A stretch of DNA of 55,735 nt from Clostridia bacterium. Lineage in GTDB: Bacteria; Bacillota; Clostridia; Oscillospirales; CAG-272. Positions 1-8,222 of the stretch are shown here, in pieces (positions within the stretch are counted from its first letter, which is position 1; the number at the start of each line of letters is the position of its first letter). The translations under genes and the position numbers were made by a program. The DNA is taken from contig JAFVSI010000040.1 in assembly GCA_017503865.1 (NCBI GenBank), positions 1 through 55,735 of the forward strand, written 5' to 3'. Under the pieces are notes generated by a model. It made no database searches and was not told where the DNA came from. It worked only from the letters and a program-made list of their open reading frames with translations.

Positions 1-459
1 CAACCTTTCCCAAAACGCTTTTTCGGCATCACTTGTTGCCTTTTTGTTTTTGGGGGTAGGTTGTCGCTCCGAGGTCTTGTCAGTCTTTTCAAATATTTCG
101 TCCACAAGTTCGTGAGCCTTATCGGCGTTAATAATGCCATCTCCAAGTGCGTAAATAACTATCGCAAATGCGCCCGAAAGAAGTATCTCGGTTGCCTCGC
201 AAGAAAAATACTTGGGAAGCACAAGGCTTAGCAAAACCCAACAAACGGCAGAAATGCCGAATGCGATAAGGATAAGCACCTTGTTTGCGGATTTGCGGAT
301 TTTTTCGTTCTTGATTTTGGCGGTCAGTTTCTTGATAGGCTTCTTGATGAGGGCAACCATACCTATCGTGAACGCTACTATCGAACTCATTGTTATCACC
401 ATATATACGGCGTAATTACTCGCAAGATAGTTGAAAATGCGATTAATCACTTCCATCAT
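1..459 (-). CDS. Holin-like membrane protein, 3' truncated by window edge
   Basis: This is the first-copy fragment of the gene that is complete at 50243-50710. It starts at base 459 and lacks only the last few codons and the stop, which fall beyond base 1. It has two or three hydrophobic segments and a charged C-terminal tail. See the full-length entry for the interpretation. Confidence 0.75.
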   Translation of the reverse strand, partial: MMEVINRIFNYLASNYAVYMVITMSSIVAFTIGMVALIKKPIKKLTAKIKNEKIRKSANKVLILIAFGISAVCWVLLSLVLPKYFSCEATEILLSGAFAIVIYALGDGIINADKAHELVDEIFEKTDKTSERQPTPKNKKATSDAEKAFWERL

Positions 460-473
460 AGTCGTTTACCGCC

Positions 474-827
474 TTACTCGTCGAATTGTGCAATCTGCTT
501 ACGCAGGGCGTTTAAGTGAGCCTCGTACTCTGCCTTTACGATAGAGGTTTCAGTCTCGATAACTTGGGTGGCGAAATCGGACTTCTTCTTCTCACTTGCC
601 TCCATCATCGCTTGTCGCTCGGCGTTGAATTCGGCTTGAAGTTTGGCGATATCTTCGTTAAGTCTTGCAGTGCGGGCGTTGAGAGCCTCGGTGCGAGAAC
701 GGTCGATTTCTGCATTGTTGGGGGCGACCTTCTCTCTTATAGCCTTGTCCTTGGCGGTGGAGATTGCTCTTTCCATCTCGCTGGCGATGGATTGCAGAGC
801 GACTTCAAGGTGTTGCTTTATTGCCAT
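474..827 (-). CDS. Small coiled-coil protein (117 aa)
   Basis: The protein is Ala/Glu/Lys-rich with heptad-like spacing over most of its length (about residues 5-105), so it is probably one long coiled coil. No enzymatic motif is visible. The start is the ATG at 827 because AAAGGAGAGG lies just upstream; an in-frame ATG at 854 has no such site. It has its own promoter (861-889), unusual inside a late operon, and sits just upstream of the holin-like gene. Function unknown; a lysis regulator or structural adaptor is a guess only. Confidence 0.8.
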   Translation of the reverse strand: MAIKQHLEVALQSIASEMERAISTAKDKAIREKVAPNNAEIDRSRTEALNARTARLNEDIAKLQAEFNAERQAMMEASEKKKSDFATQVIETETSIVKAEYEAHLNALRKQIAQFDE

Positions 828-860
828 AGTATCCTCTCCTTTTCTGTATTTCATAATAAT

Positions 861-889
861 ATCATACTACTTATTGTGCGATTTGTCAA
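861..889 (-). promoter_or_regulatory. Promoter, TTGACA-17-TATGAT
   Basis: On the minus strand TTGACA (889-884) is followed 17 bases later by TATGAT (866-861). The start codon of the coiled-coil gene at 827 lies about 30 bases downstream of the likely transcription start. It belongs to the promoter series seen across the window and would boost the lysis-side genes independently of the main late promoter. Confidence 0.75.
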
Positions 890-952
890 GGGGGTTACGG
901 AAAAAATTTAAAATATTTTTGCTTTTTCTTTGCCCCCTATAAACGAGCATTG

Positions 953-1354
953 TTATTCGACCAATTCCCAACCGCTTGGGTAGATGGAGGGTGTCCAAAC
1001 ATTCGCCTCGATAAGCGACTTGTAGAGTTGCCCATCCCACCAACCGCATTCGTCTTTCGCAAACGCAGTACCCGTGGTAATGTCATCGGGGATAATGCGA
1101 TACCCCTCTTTGTACTCGATATCTTCCCAAAGCGTCGGGGAGTTATCGGGTGAGTTTTCTGCGGTGTCGTAGAGGTCAACCGCCGCCCTTTTGATTGTGC
1201 CGTTGTGGTTTATGCGAGTTCCCGACTTTACAAGTGCGCCCTTGCTCTTGAGCGTCGGGTAAATATTTACCGCCACGGACGCTTGTGCGTCGGTAGCACT
1301 TTCACGCATTTTTACGATAGCCTCAAGAAAGGCTTCGGCTTCTTTTCGTGTCAT
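953..1354 (-). CDS. Tail-associated protein with chitin-binding-like (CBM5/12-type) C-terminus
   Basis: The 133-aa protein has a helical N-terminus and a C-terminal half rich in Trp and Tyr (IEYKEGYRI, CGWWDGQLYKSL, VWTPSIYPSGWELVE). This pattern is typical of small carbohydrate-binding modules of the CBM5/12 type found at the end of phage tail operons. It probably binds sugar on the host surface or stabilises the baseplate. It follows the fibre genes and precedes the coiled-coil and holin-like genes. The binding role is inferred from the motif alone. Confidence 0.7.
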   Translation of the reverse strand: MTRKEAEAFLEAIVKMRESATDAQASVAVNIYPTLKSKGALVKSGTRINHNGTIKRAAVDLYDTAENSPDNSPTLWEDIEYKEGYRIIPDDITTGTAFAKDECGWWDGQLYKSLIEANVWTPSIYPSGWELVE

Positions 1355-1401
1355 AGTAATTCTCCTTGTTCTTTTATACGCATTTTGTGTTTAATGGTAG
1401 G

Positions 1402-1800
1402 TTAATCGTCATCTCCGATGTATACACTTGTATCTTCCGATGTAACCAAAGTAAATGACACCCCATTCCAAAATACATAAATCACAGGCTTGTCGGTTGT
1501 TACATAGATGGCATTATATGAAGTGCCTACATTAATAATGCCACCGCTGACGACATTATTAAGTGTAATGTTAGACAAATCTTCTCTATAACTCTCGTCG
1601 TGATATATATATTCACCATTTTCGTATGATGTATATGTAGCGTATCTTATGTTTGCGGCAAACGAACTAATAGTAATAGTGCAAGTAGGAACGTCGCCAC
1701 TTCCACCACCGCCACCTCCACTTTCGGGAAGGTTGTTTATAGTGTCAAGAATGTCTTGTAAATCAGTATTGTTTGCTTGAAGTTCCGAATTATAGGACAT
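1402..1800 (-). CDS. Small glycine-linker tail protein (132 aa)
   Basis: A short helical N-terminus (residues 1-27) is joined by a six-glycine linker to a beta-rich C-terminal domain full of Thr, Ser and Tyr. This is the usual build of small tail-fibre accessory proteins, with a trimerising or docking helix and a beta head. A similar poly-Gly linker occurs in the 2093-2620 protein two genes upstream. Its start overlaps the stop of the preceding gene at 1800. No specific function recognised. Confidence 0.7.
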   Translation of the reverse strand: MSYNSELQANNTDLQDILDTINNLPESGGGGGGSGDVPTCTITISSFAANIRYATYTSYENGEYIYHDESYREDLSNITLNNVVSGGIINVGTSYNAIYVTTDKPVIYVFWNGVSFTLVTSEDTSVYIGDDD

Positions 1801-2066
1801 TAAATCACACCCTCTATCATAGATTTGAGTTCGTCGGCACTAATATCTCGCTCGGCGTAAGCACCGCATCTTTCAACCCTTGCGGATACAAGTGCCTCAA
1901 CCGTCGCACGGTATTGATCGGGAACATCTTCGAGTGACATTTTGCCACGATAGACTTTGCTCGCGTACGGGCGGTGAATATTGTCACCTACTGTGGCGAG
2001 GAACTCGCTTTCGGTCAGTTCCTCAAAACCTTTTTCGTTATTTGCAGAAATATAATATCTTTTCAT
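1800..2066 (-). CDS. Conserved-type small tail-module protein (88 aa)
   Basis: This short, mixed-charge protein (MKRYYISANN start, then a predicted helical C-terminal half) lies between two fibre-type genes and is translationally coupled to the next gene at 1800. Small proteins with this opening occur in tail modules of gut phages; no domain is recognised. It could be a fibre-assembly helper, by position only. Confidence 0.65.
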   Translation of the reverse strand: MKRYYISANNEKGFEELTESEFLATVGDNIHRPYASKVYRGKMSLEDVPDQYRATVEALVSARVERCGAYAERDISADELKSMIEGVI

Positions 2067-2092
2067 TAAAGAGTTCCTTTCACTTGTTCAAA

Positions 2093-2620
2093 TTATCCGA
2101 AAATTGTTGCAACGGAGTCTGTTATTTTAAAAGACCATCGAACAACGCCGCTTGCCGTGTTTTCGCGTCTTTCTTCGAGTGTCGCCCCACTACAAACCCA
2201 ATCATATGTGTCGGCTGTATCTACCCATATGTTCGTCCCTTTAATAACGTGATTTATCTCAAAACCGCTACCAGCACCAAGATTATTATCAACAACTTGG
2301 AGTATGATTTCACCATTTGGTGATGTATTTGCAAAATGTACACTTATCCAATCGCCACCGTTATCAAAATCGACCGAAGAAAATTCATAACTCGCACCAC
2401 CGCCACCGCCCCCCGAAGCCTTGCCTTCAAGAGCCGACTTGATTTGTGCGATTAAGGTGTCTTGTGCCGATATCTCGGTGGCGAGCGAAAATGTACCCGT
2501 GATGGTTTGTCCATTCGCCCCGTGCGCCGTAACACCCGACATAAGGTCGGAGGGCGACACCGTATCATTCGTTAAATCTATGACAGTTTTTCCGCCATAG
2601 ACGACTTTATTTACCGCCAT
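2093..2620 (-). CDS. Tail fibre-type protein, 'MAVNKVVYGG' family
   Basis: The N-terminus (MAVNKVVYGGKTVIDLT, then GVTAHGANGQTITGTF) matches a repeat module widespread in tail proteins of Firmicute phages. A five-to-six glycine linker (about residues 69-75) leads to a beta-rich C-terminal domain of about 100 residues. The first 45 residues are clearly paralogous to the next gene upstream (2633-3208), so the pair arose by duplication with different distal domains. It is probably displayed on the tail tip or fibre. Confidence 0.75.
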   Translation of the reverse strand: MAVNKVVYGGKTVIDLTNDTVSPSDLMSGVTAHGANGQTITGTFSLATEISAQDTLIAQIKSALEGKASGGGGGGASYEFSSVDFDNGGDWISVHFANTSPNGEIILQVVDNNLGAGSGFEINHVIKGTNIWVDTADTYDWVCSGATLEERRENTASGVVRWSFKITDSVATIFG

Positions 2621-2632
2621 AGTTTATCTCCT

Positions 2633-3208
2633 TTAGCCGATAGTTACAGTAACGCCACCTGCGGAGTTGTTGCTCTCAACATACGGGATAGGCTTAACCG
2701 TTACCGAGGTGAGGCAAGTGTAACCCGCATCGGGAACGATTACTTGCTCGACCGTGCTTGGGGTTACGGTTTTTTCTTGTCGCTTTTCGCCCTCGGTGGT
2801 ACTCATATTACCCGTCACGCCGAGAATGGTTACACCTTCTCTTATGTTTGAGGGGATAAGTTTAGCCTTTTCGGTGTCGGAAATCGTAACCTCACCCGAA
2901 CCATCGTGATATCCTTGCGGAACTGTATAAGCACCGTCCTTGGTGGATATAGTGCCTTGTACCGCACCATTGTTGGGCATTGTACCCGTGAGTTTAGAGC
3001 CTCTCGCATATGCGGTTTTTCCTATAAGAATTTCCGCTACCGCAACGGTTGCGTCTTGGGAGTTTACATCAAACTCGCAAGTTCCAACAATTGGCTCACC
3101 GTCTTTTCCGTGGGCGGTCACGCCTTTAAGAAGGTTATCGTCTGTAACGGTGTCTGCGGTTAAGTCGATAAGGGTTTGTCCACCATAAATAACTTTTGAA
3201 ACTGCCAT
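2633..3208 (-). CDS. Tail fibre-type protein with repeated 'TAHGKDGEPIVGT' modules
   Basis: The 191-aa paralogue of the 2093-2620 product opens MAVSKVIYGGQTLIDLT. It carries several short beta modules ending in 'GTC', 'GTM' and 'GNM', and finishes with a VTV..IPYVESNNSAGGVTVTIG tail. Nearly the same tail (IPYAEVTNSTNGTTVTIG) ends the 301-aa protein upstream, so a C-terminal beta module is shared by neighbours. Likely a virion surface protein. Confidence 0.75.
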   Translation of the reverse strand: MAVSKVIYGGQTLIDLTADTVTDDNLLKGVTAHGKDGEPIVGTCEFDVNSQDATVAVAEILIGKTAYARGSKLTGTMPNNGAVQGTISTKDGAYTVPQGYHDGSGEVTISDTEKAKLIPSNIREGVTILGVTGNMSTTEGEKRQEKTVTPSTVEQVIVPDAGYTCLTSVTVKPIPYVESNNSAGGVTVTIG

Positions 3209-3222
3209 AGTATTTCCTCTTT

Positions 3223-4128
3223 CTATCCTATTGTTACGGTCGTGCCGTTGGTACTGTTTGTTACCTCTGCGTAAGGTATCTCTTTAATTAAAAGGTTTTT
3301 GGTCATTAACTTGTTCGCCGTTAAAAGCGTTTGAGCCTCGACCGTAGGGGTTATCTCGTATTCGCCGTTGTATTCATCGGGGGTGGTATCACTACCGATG
3401 TAACCCCATTCTATATCCGCACCCTTGGTGAATGCTCCCGTTCCTTGATTGGTCAAAAACTCGCCTGTGTACTTTTCATAAAGACCGATTACACCGTCGC
3501 TCTTGCGGTAGCAAGGAATGTACTCTCGCACAACCTCGTTACCTTGGGAACATCTTGCACCAAAGAAAGTGTATTGCCTCATAGAGGATATGGAATTCGT
3601 GTATGTGGCGAAGTAACCAAAAATAGCCACAGGTGAAACCTGTTGGGTGAGTGTTGCGGATATATTGCCACCGCCCTTGCGAATGCCGTTCTCGTCAAAT
3701 ACATTGACAAGTCGGCTATTGAGGAAGTTAGTCTGCAAACGATATTTTGTATTAATGCTTAACGGACAAGATATAGTGTAGCCACCGTTGAAACCATAGT
3801 AGATACTGTTTGCGGACAGGGGATACACGCAATAAAATCTCGTTGTGCCACTATCCAACCGAGAACCCATAGGAACTCGGTCAAGCAATGTGGGGAATGA
3901 AGCAACTAACTCCACACCGCAAGTGTTGTCGGCAATAAAGTCAGTAAGAAAATATGATTTCGCATCGGAGGTGATGTACTCAACTCGCTGATATTCGCTT
4001 GTGTTATCAGGCTTGGTTGCCCCACCGCTTCCTGTTGCCGTGACGATAATATCCCTATCGACATACTTCCCTGCCGTGGGGAGACGAACCGAAGAACCGC
4101 CCTCAACGGTTATATTGAATTCGCTCAT
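3223..4128 (-). CDS. Tail protein with lectin-like beta domain (301 aa)
   Basis: Residues 1-33 form a small beta module (FNITVEGGSSVRLPTAGKY). Residues about 40-230 look like a concanavalin/LamG-type jelly roll: it begins YQRVEYI and includes NTKYRLQTNF and FFGARCSQGNEVVREYIPCYRKSDGVIGLYE. Residues 250-301 end in the IPYAEVTNSTNG module. Such domains are common in gut-phage fibres and probably bind host glycans. The gene starts 4 bases inside the collagen-like gene (ATGA overlap), so the two are translationally coupled. Confidence 0.8.
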   Translation of the reverse strand: MSEFNITVEGGSSVRLPTAGKYVDRDIIVTATGSGGATKPDNTSEYQRVEYITSDAKSYFLTDFIADNTCGVELVASFPTLLDRVPMGSRLDSGTTRFYCVYPLSANSIYYGFNGGYTISCPLSINTKYRLQTNFLNSRLVNVFDENGIRKGGGNISATLTQQVSPVAIFGYFATYTNSISSMRQYTFFGARCSQGNEVVREYIPCYRKSDGVIGLYEKYTGEFLTNQGTGAFTKGADIEWGYIGSDTTPDEYNGEYEITPTVEAQTLLTANKLMTKNLLIKEIPYAEVTNSTNGTTVTIG

Positions 4129-4658
4129 ACTGTTGTCACCTCGCCGTTATACTTGGGGAGGGCAGATATGACCGCATTGACCATCTCGGTCTTGTCGGCT
4201 TCGGTGTAGTAGTCTTTGCCCTTTATCGGGGTGTAACCGTCTGCACCATCTTCCCCCTTCTCGCCTTGTATTCCTTGAATACCCTGCTCTCCACGGTCTC
4301 CTTTATCACCTTTAGCACCCTGCAAACCCTGTTTACCTTGGATGCCCTGCTCACCCTTATCACCCTTTTCGCCCTTTTCACCTCGTTGACCTTGCTCTCC
4401 CTTTTCGCCACGAAGTCCTTGAATTCCTTGGACACCTTGTTCGCCTCGGTCACCCTTGTCGCCTTTTTGCCCTTTGAGGGAAGCGAGCCACTCTTGTTCT
4501 GTGCCAACAAATCCGTTCTCTTTGGCGATTTCGTATGCCGACTTTCCGTCTTTTCCGTTAATCAGCACACCACCGCCCATTGAAGCGTTGAATGGTTCTT
4601 CCTTTGAGAAATTACTGTTAGACGAAAATCCGCCCGTAAAATTAGCGGTGAATTTCAT
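4125..4658 (-). CDS. Collagen-like tail fibre protein
   Basis: After an N-terminal anchor of about 62 residues (including WLASLKG), the protein carries about 26 uninterrupted Gly-X-Y triplets rich in Lys, Glu, Asp and Gln (GQKGDKGDRGEQG and similar) to about residue 141, then a short helical tail. This is a collagen triple helix, so the protein should be a trimeric rod. The ATG at 4658 is taken as start because of a strong AAGGAGG; a TTG immediately upstream is also possible. Its start overlaps the stop of the preceding gene by one base. Confidence 0.88.
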   Translation of the reverse strand: MKFTANFTGGFSSNSNFSKEEPFNASMGGGVLINGKDGKSAYEIAKENGFVGTEQEWLASLKGQKGDKGDRGEQGVQGIQGLRGEKGEQGQRGEKGEKGDKGEQGIQGKQGLQGAKGDKGDRGEQGIQGIQGEKGEDGADGYTPIKGKDYYTEADKTEMVNAVISALPKYNGEVTTV

Positions 4659-4969
4659 CAAATTACCTCCTTGTTGATCACATCGGCAATATGAGCGTAT
4701 ATCTTTTCAGAAGGTATAACTTCTCCGTCGGTTGTTTTCACTTTGATTTGGATAGCGACGAGTTTATCTTCCTCAAATTCCAGCGTTTCCTCTTGTGTAA
4801 GTTTTACCGCAAGTAAGTAATCGCTTATCGTGATATCCTCCGTGTGCTTTTCCAAAACTACAGTGTCATTTTGCTCATAGCTGATGATGACCTTTTCTAT
4901 GGCTTCGGCAGGGAACGGCATTGTGAACTCATTGGTAGGCGTAGAACCTTGGAAAATCGTCTGTTCCAT
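4658..4969 (-). CDS. Baseplate-type small protein (BppU N-terminal-like)
   Basis: The 103-aa protein opens MEQTIFQGSTPTNEFTMPFP and continues with IEKVIISYEQND, VKLTQEETLEF and VAIQIKVKTTDGEVIPSEKI. This beta sandwich pattern resembles the N-terminal domain of BppU-type baseplate proteins, which attach receptor-binding fibres. It sits directly before the collagen-like fibre gene, fitting an adaptor role. Family assignment is from pattern only. Confidence 0.65.
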   Translation of the reverse strand: MEQTIFQGSTPTNEFTMPFPAEAIEKVIISYEQNDTVVLEKHTEDITISDYLLAVKLTQEETLEFEEDKLVAIQIKVKTTDGEVIPSEKIYAHIADVINKEVI

Positions 4970-4981
4970 TTTTGTTCTCCT

Positions 4982-5431
4982 TTAAAACATTCCAAGCTCA
5001 AACTTGGCTTGCGATTTGCAGTTTTCGGCATAGTAATCGTAATCCGCAAACTCTTGGGGTTTCTTATCTCTTTGGCGGAGAATTGCGAGTTCCGCATTGA
5101 GCGAATACTTTTCACGAATGAGTTGCTCCACCCTCGACTCGTATTTGAGCCGATTTTGCTTCGCCTTTTCTTCGGCGGTATAGGGTATGTACACTTGGAT
5201 ATCTTCGTATTCGTCCCAAGCCTCTTTCGCTTCGACTTCGGGAATATCCACTACCCACTTTATATCCTTTCCGCCGTTGGGGTAAGTCGCCGTGGTTACA
5301 TAATGCCCAATTTCGGGTGCGCCATGTACCTTAGGGTGATGCGCCACTAACAACTTATCGGGTAAGAGTCGCCCACCTTCCGCAGCATAATAGTATAATT
5401 CTTGCGTTTTATCTTCGTTAAATACTCTCAT
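4982..5431 (-). CDS. Tail-module protein, C-terminal coiled coil (149 aa)
   Basis: An N-terminal beta part containing HHPKVHGAPEIGHY and YPNGGKDIKWVVDIPEV is followed by a charged helical segment (about residues 88-135) typical of a coiled coil. The order, directly after the collar/fibre protein and before the BppU-like and collagen-like genes, suggests a fibre assembly or attachment factor. No catalytic residues are recognised. Confidence 0.65.
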   Translation of the reverse strand: MRVFNEDKTQELYYYAAEGGRLLPDKLLVAHHPKVHGAPEIGHYVTTATYPNGGKDIKWVVDIPEVEAKEAWDEYEDIQVYIPYTAEEKAKQNRLKYESRVEQLIREKYSLNAELAILRQRDKKPQEFADYDYYAENCKSQAKFELGMF

Positions 5432-5443
5432 TTTGCACCTCTA

Positions 5444-6046
5444 TTAAGATACTCTTTTCCACATATAAACTGCCAAGTATGGGGGCATATTGTTATGAGC
5501 TTCGCCGCCGCCCGTCCACGTTGCATAAAATTTATTATTTTCTGACTCCGTGGTGCTTCCTGTGTTCGGTGCAATCGCGGCTTTGTTCCAGCCTGATGTT
5601 GACGGGTTTTGTGTCCAATACAATACCTGTCCGCTTGCCTCAATAGAGTCGTGTCCGTGGGCTGGCATCGTGTCAATTGTAAGCGTGACATTTGCTTCAC
5701 CGCCTGTGTTTCCTGCTGAATAACTATCATCTGCACCGAGAAGAAACCTACCTTGTATACTTGCCCAAGTACCACCGAAAAGTGAGGCTGGCGAAACGCT
5801 TGAAGTTGACATATAAATCGAGCCAACGGGGTATGCCGAAAGTGACACTGAGCCGTGGGCGCTGTCATTCACTTTCGCAAGAGCCTCACTCGACTCCGCC
5901 CTTGCATTTCTCGCTTCCTCTTGTGCATAGGCACTTGCCTCGATAGGCGCATTTATTGCCTCGGCATCAACGATATCGCCATTCGCATATCGTACTCCAC
6001 CGTTGATAGAGCCTAATGAAATTTCTTGTGGTTTGAAATTCGCCAT
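5444..6046 (-). CDS. Tail collar / Gp10 C-terminal-type baseplate protein
   Basis: Residues about 68-200 match the baseplate Gp10 C-terminal collar pattern: YPVGSIYMS, LFGGTWASIQGRFLLGA, AGNTGGEANVTLT, MPAHGHDS and the closing HNNMPPYLAVYMWKR. The N-terminal 60 residues are helical and Ala/Glu-rich, likely a trimeric stalk. Members of this family form trimers at the tail tip or hold short fibres. The His residues of the MPAHGH motif are as in the family. Part of the gene reappears at 55695-55735. Confidence 0.88.
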   Translation of the reverse strand: MANFKPQEISLGSINGGVRYANGDIVDAEAINAPIEASAYAQEEARNARAESSEALAKVNDSAHGSVSLSAYPVGSIYMSTSSVSPASLFGGTWASIQGRFLLGADDSYSAGNTGGEANVTLTIDTMPAHGHDSIEASGQVLYWTQNPSTSGWNKAAIAPNTGSTTESENNKFYATWTGGGEAHNNMPPYLAVYMWKRVS

Positions 6047-6057
6047 CTTTGTTTACC

Positions 6058-7503
6058 TCAAACTTCTTGGAGCGTGAGTTCTTGCCACACCGCCCCGTCG
6101 TAATATATGTTAGTACCTACCACTTTGAAAAGTTTTGCTTCTCCATTATTGTAAGCGGAAATAGGTTCGTTATATCCGTTCGCACCCATTATGTACGGAA
6201 TTACGACATCTCCTTCTACAAATGCCATAGGTATTGTATCTTGCGTGTAAACCCTATCTACACAATCTTCTGGAATACTTTCGTTTCCCACATCTAAAGT
6301 CTCTGTAACACTCAAAGAAAATTTTGGTATCAAAGCGGTTCGCCTTTCGGAAATATTCCAAGTATCAACTGTGTAATCAATGAGTATGTCAAACGGGAAT
6401 ACTTGGTCACGAGTAATTTTAAACTCTATGCATGTAGCATCATCGGTGTCGTATGTTATGTCACCTTCGGATATTTCAAACTTGGTTTGTTTGGTGCTTA
6501 AACGCAAATCTCCGATATCATCATAATACTCTCCGATTGAGCATTTGATTACGGCGGTTTCTTTTCCGTTTTTGTAGTCCGAAAGTATGCTTTGTGCTAA
6601 ATGTTGCGTGAGGCTTCCTTCCAAAAACTTTGAACCATTTTGTATTAACTCGTTCGAAGATAGAGTAATATTCTTTTGAGAATTGTCGCCGTACACTACT
6701 GTGTTCGTTTCAAGATCAACTTGTATAGTATTTCCATATACTATTAGTTGTATTTCTTTGACAGAGTACGTAGTGCGTGTACCTGTCATCGGTATCCTTG
6801 GATAATCCGATGTATTGACTGCATCGTTTCCTTTCATACTATCTGTGGTAAATCTTGTCAAAGCCTTGAAGTTGACCACAACCATCCCGTTTTCAATCCT
6901 TGCATTTGCATACGAGGTGTTCGTTACTCCTTGAACACTCGCCCTTAATACTTGTGATAGTTCGGACATACCTATTTCCTCTATTGTGGTTATAGGCATA
7001 TCTGGTATTTCTAACAAGATGTTTTCTTCAATAGTTTGTTCTCCGGCAACTATTGTAGACAATTGTGCGTCCTTATTAAAATTTTCACCACTTGAGGGCA
7101 TATAGACTTGCGAAGTAATTACTTGTGTGGTTCTATCACCGTAATATTTTAACTCTACAATGTCTCCTTCTTCCCTATAAAGTTTTTCAACATAACCATT
7201 TTTTACTTGTTGGGGCATTTCTATTGTTCCTACATAATAACCCGCACTATCTTGTTGATATGCACAAGCATAGTAGTATGCAACATTACTGGCTTGCACT
7301 CTTTCCCAATCGTGGTTGATAGAATTGGTTTCGGTTACGCTTGTTTGTGGTGATAAGATGGTATTTCTTAACACTGGGGAACTGTGTTGGTCACTCGGAT
7401 AAACCAAATAGTTTTCAAGAGAGACCTTGGTTATTTTATTATCCAAGACTTTATTATTTTCGGATATATTATATATATTTTTACTCGGAATTAAAATCGC
7501 CAT
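6058..7503 (-). CDS. Large tail/baseplate protein (481 aa)
   Basis: A beta-rich 481-residue protein with IPSKNIYNISENNKVLDNKI near the start and many Thr/Ser/Asn residues follows directly after the tail-associated 234-aa protein. Position suggests the distal part of the tail tip (Tal or central fibre region), which in related phages may be one longer polypeptide. There is no protease or glycosidase motif that I can point to. The ribosome site AAGAGGA precedes the ATG. Confidence 0.7.
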   Translation of the reverse strand: MAILIPSKNIYNISENNKVLDNKITKVSLENYLVYPSDQHSSPVLRNTILSPQTSVTETNSINHDWERVQASNVAYYYACAYQQDSAGYYVGTIEMPQQVKNGYVEKLYREEGDIVELKYYGDRTTQVITSQVYMPSSGENFNKDAQLSTIVAGEQTIEENILLEIPDMPITTIEEIGMSELSQVLRASVQGVTNTSYANARIENGMVVVNFKALTRFTTDSMKGNDAVNTSDYPRIPMTGTRTTYSVKEIQLIVYGNTIQVDLETNTVVYGDNSQKNITLSSNELIQNGSKFLEGSLTQHLAQSILSDYKNGKETAVIKCSIGEYYDDIGDLRLSTKQTKFEISEGDITYDTDDATCIEFKITRDQVFPFDILIDYTVDTWNISERRTALIPKFSLSVTETLDVGNESIPEDCVDRVYTQDTIPMAFVEGDVVIPYIMGANGYNEPISAYNNGEAKLFKVVGTNIYYDGAVWQELTLQEV

Positions 7504-7514
7504 ATTTAGTCCTC

Positions 7515-8219
7515 TTATCTACAAACCGTTTGACCGATATTATTCTTGTGTATGTGTAAGCGACAAACTTGGCAGAGTTTATCCCATTGCGCCCATAGAG
7601 ACCCGCTTTCAAGCAGAGGGTATGGTATCGCAATTCGCTCTAATTGCCACCTTGTTCCCTCATCAAGAGAACTAAATGAGAGCATTTCATACTTGTCGGG
7701 TGTGAGTTTGTGAAGCACCTTGTATAAGTCCGCCATTGTATGGAATACTTTGTGCGGGTTTCGTGGGTCATAGTTTATCCTCTCGACTTGGATATCTTGC
7801 CACTCCTCAAGGTCATCTTTGAGGCTCACGCTAACCTCTCGGTTGTTGTTATCGTAGTTCCACTTGTCGCTATAAAAACTGCCCACAAGTTCACTCTTTT
7901 TGCTCAACGTGTCCGTCAAATATATCTCTATTAGAATTCCCGACACAAGCGAGCCGTTGTTGGCATAGCCGAGAAACCGCTTATTTTTGTCTATAAACGC
8001 CATTTGTCCCGCATTGGATATAACACCATAACTCGGCAACTTAATGTCGCTACGGTCGATTATTTTGCGGTCTAACGAAAGAAGGTTGGAATAGTCAAAC
8101 TTGTTCTCGTTGTCTATGTTCGCCCCAAGCGTGGCAGAACCTAACAAACTGCTTCCAAGCACGAAGGGGTTCGGGTTATCGCCACCGCCTATGTACATTT
8201 TTGCCGTTAAGGTTATCAT
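7515..8219 (-). CDS. Tail-associated baseplate protein (gp27/Tal N-terminal-like)
   Basis: The 234-aa protein contains LGSATLGANIDNENKFDYSN, SYGVISNAGQMAFIDKNKRF and the segment WAQWDKLCQVCRLHI near the C-terminus. This resembles the first domains of gp27-like tail hub proteins, where short 'SxGaxxxxgxmsf' strands form the hub ring. It ends abruptly after VCR, where longer hub proteins usually continue, and the next gene starts 12 bases on, so the Tal function may be split over two genes. Confidence 0.65.
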   Translation of the reverse strand: MITLTAKMYIGGGDNPNPFVLGSSLLGSATLGANIDNENKFDYSNLLSLDRKIIDRSDIKLPSYGVISNAGQMAFIDKNKRFLGYANNGSLVSGILIEIYLTDTLSKKSELVGSFYSDKWNYDNNNREVSVSLKDDLEEWQDIQVERINYDPRNPHKVFHTMADLYKVLHKLTPDKYEMLSFSSLDEGTRWQLERIAIPYPLLESGSLWAQWDKLCQVCRLHIHKNNIGQTVCR

Positions 8220-8222
8220 CGT

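Larger units (their letters stand above)
1..5484. repeat. Direct terminal repeat, left copy
   Basis: Bases 1-5484 recur at 50252-55735 with a constant offset of 50251. All genes, spacings and a promoter in the left copy have identical counterparts on the right. The simplest reading is a circular or permuted genome of about 50,251 bp whose sequence was written past its start point. A true 5.5-kb terminal repeat is possible but less likely, because the copy boundaries cut through two genes. Confidence 0.93.

Noticed and set aside
4223..4510. 95-aa minus-strand frame inside the collagen-like gene
   Set aside because: It is a shifted frame of the repetitive Gly-X-Y DNA; repeats keep alternative frames open.
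4266..4583. Long plus-strand frames within the structural genes (for example here and near 8983-9831)
   Set aside because: They are antisense shadows of strong minus-strand genes, without ribosome sites or promoters.
1..5484. True long terminal repeats of the virion DNA
   Set aside because: The repeat ends fall inside two genes at arbitrary points, as in a circular genome written past its origin. Coverage data would be needed to keep the alternative.
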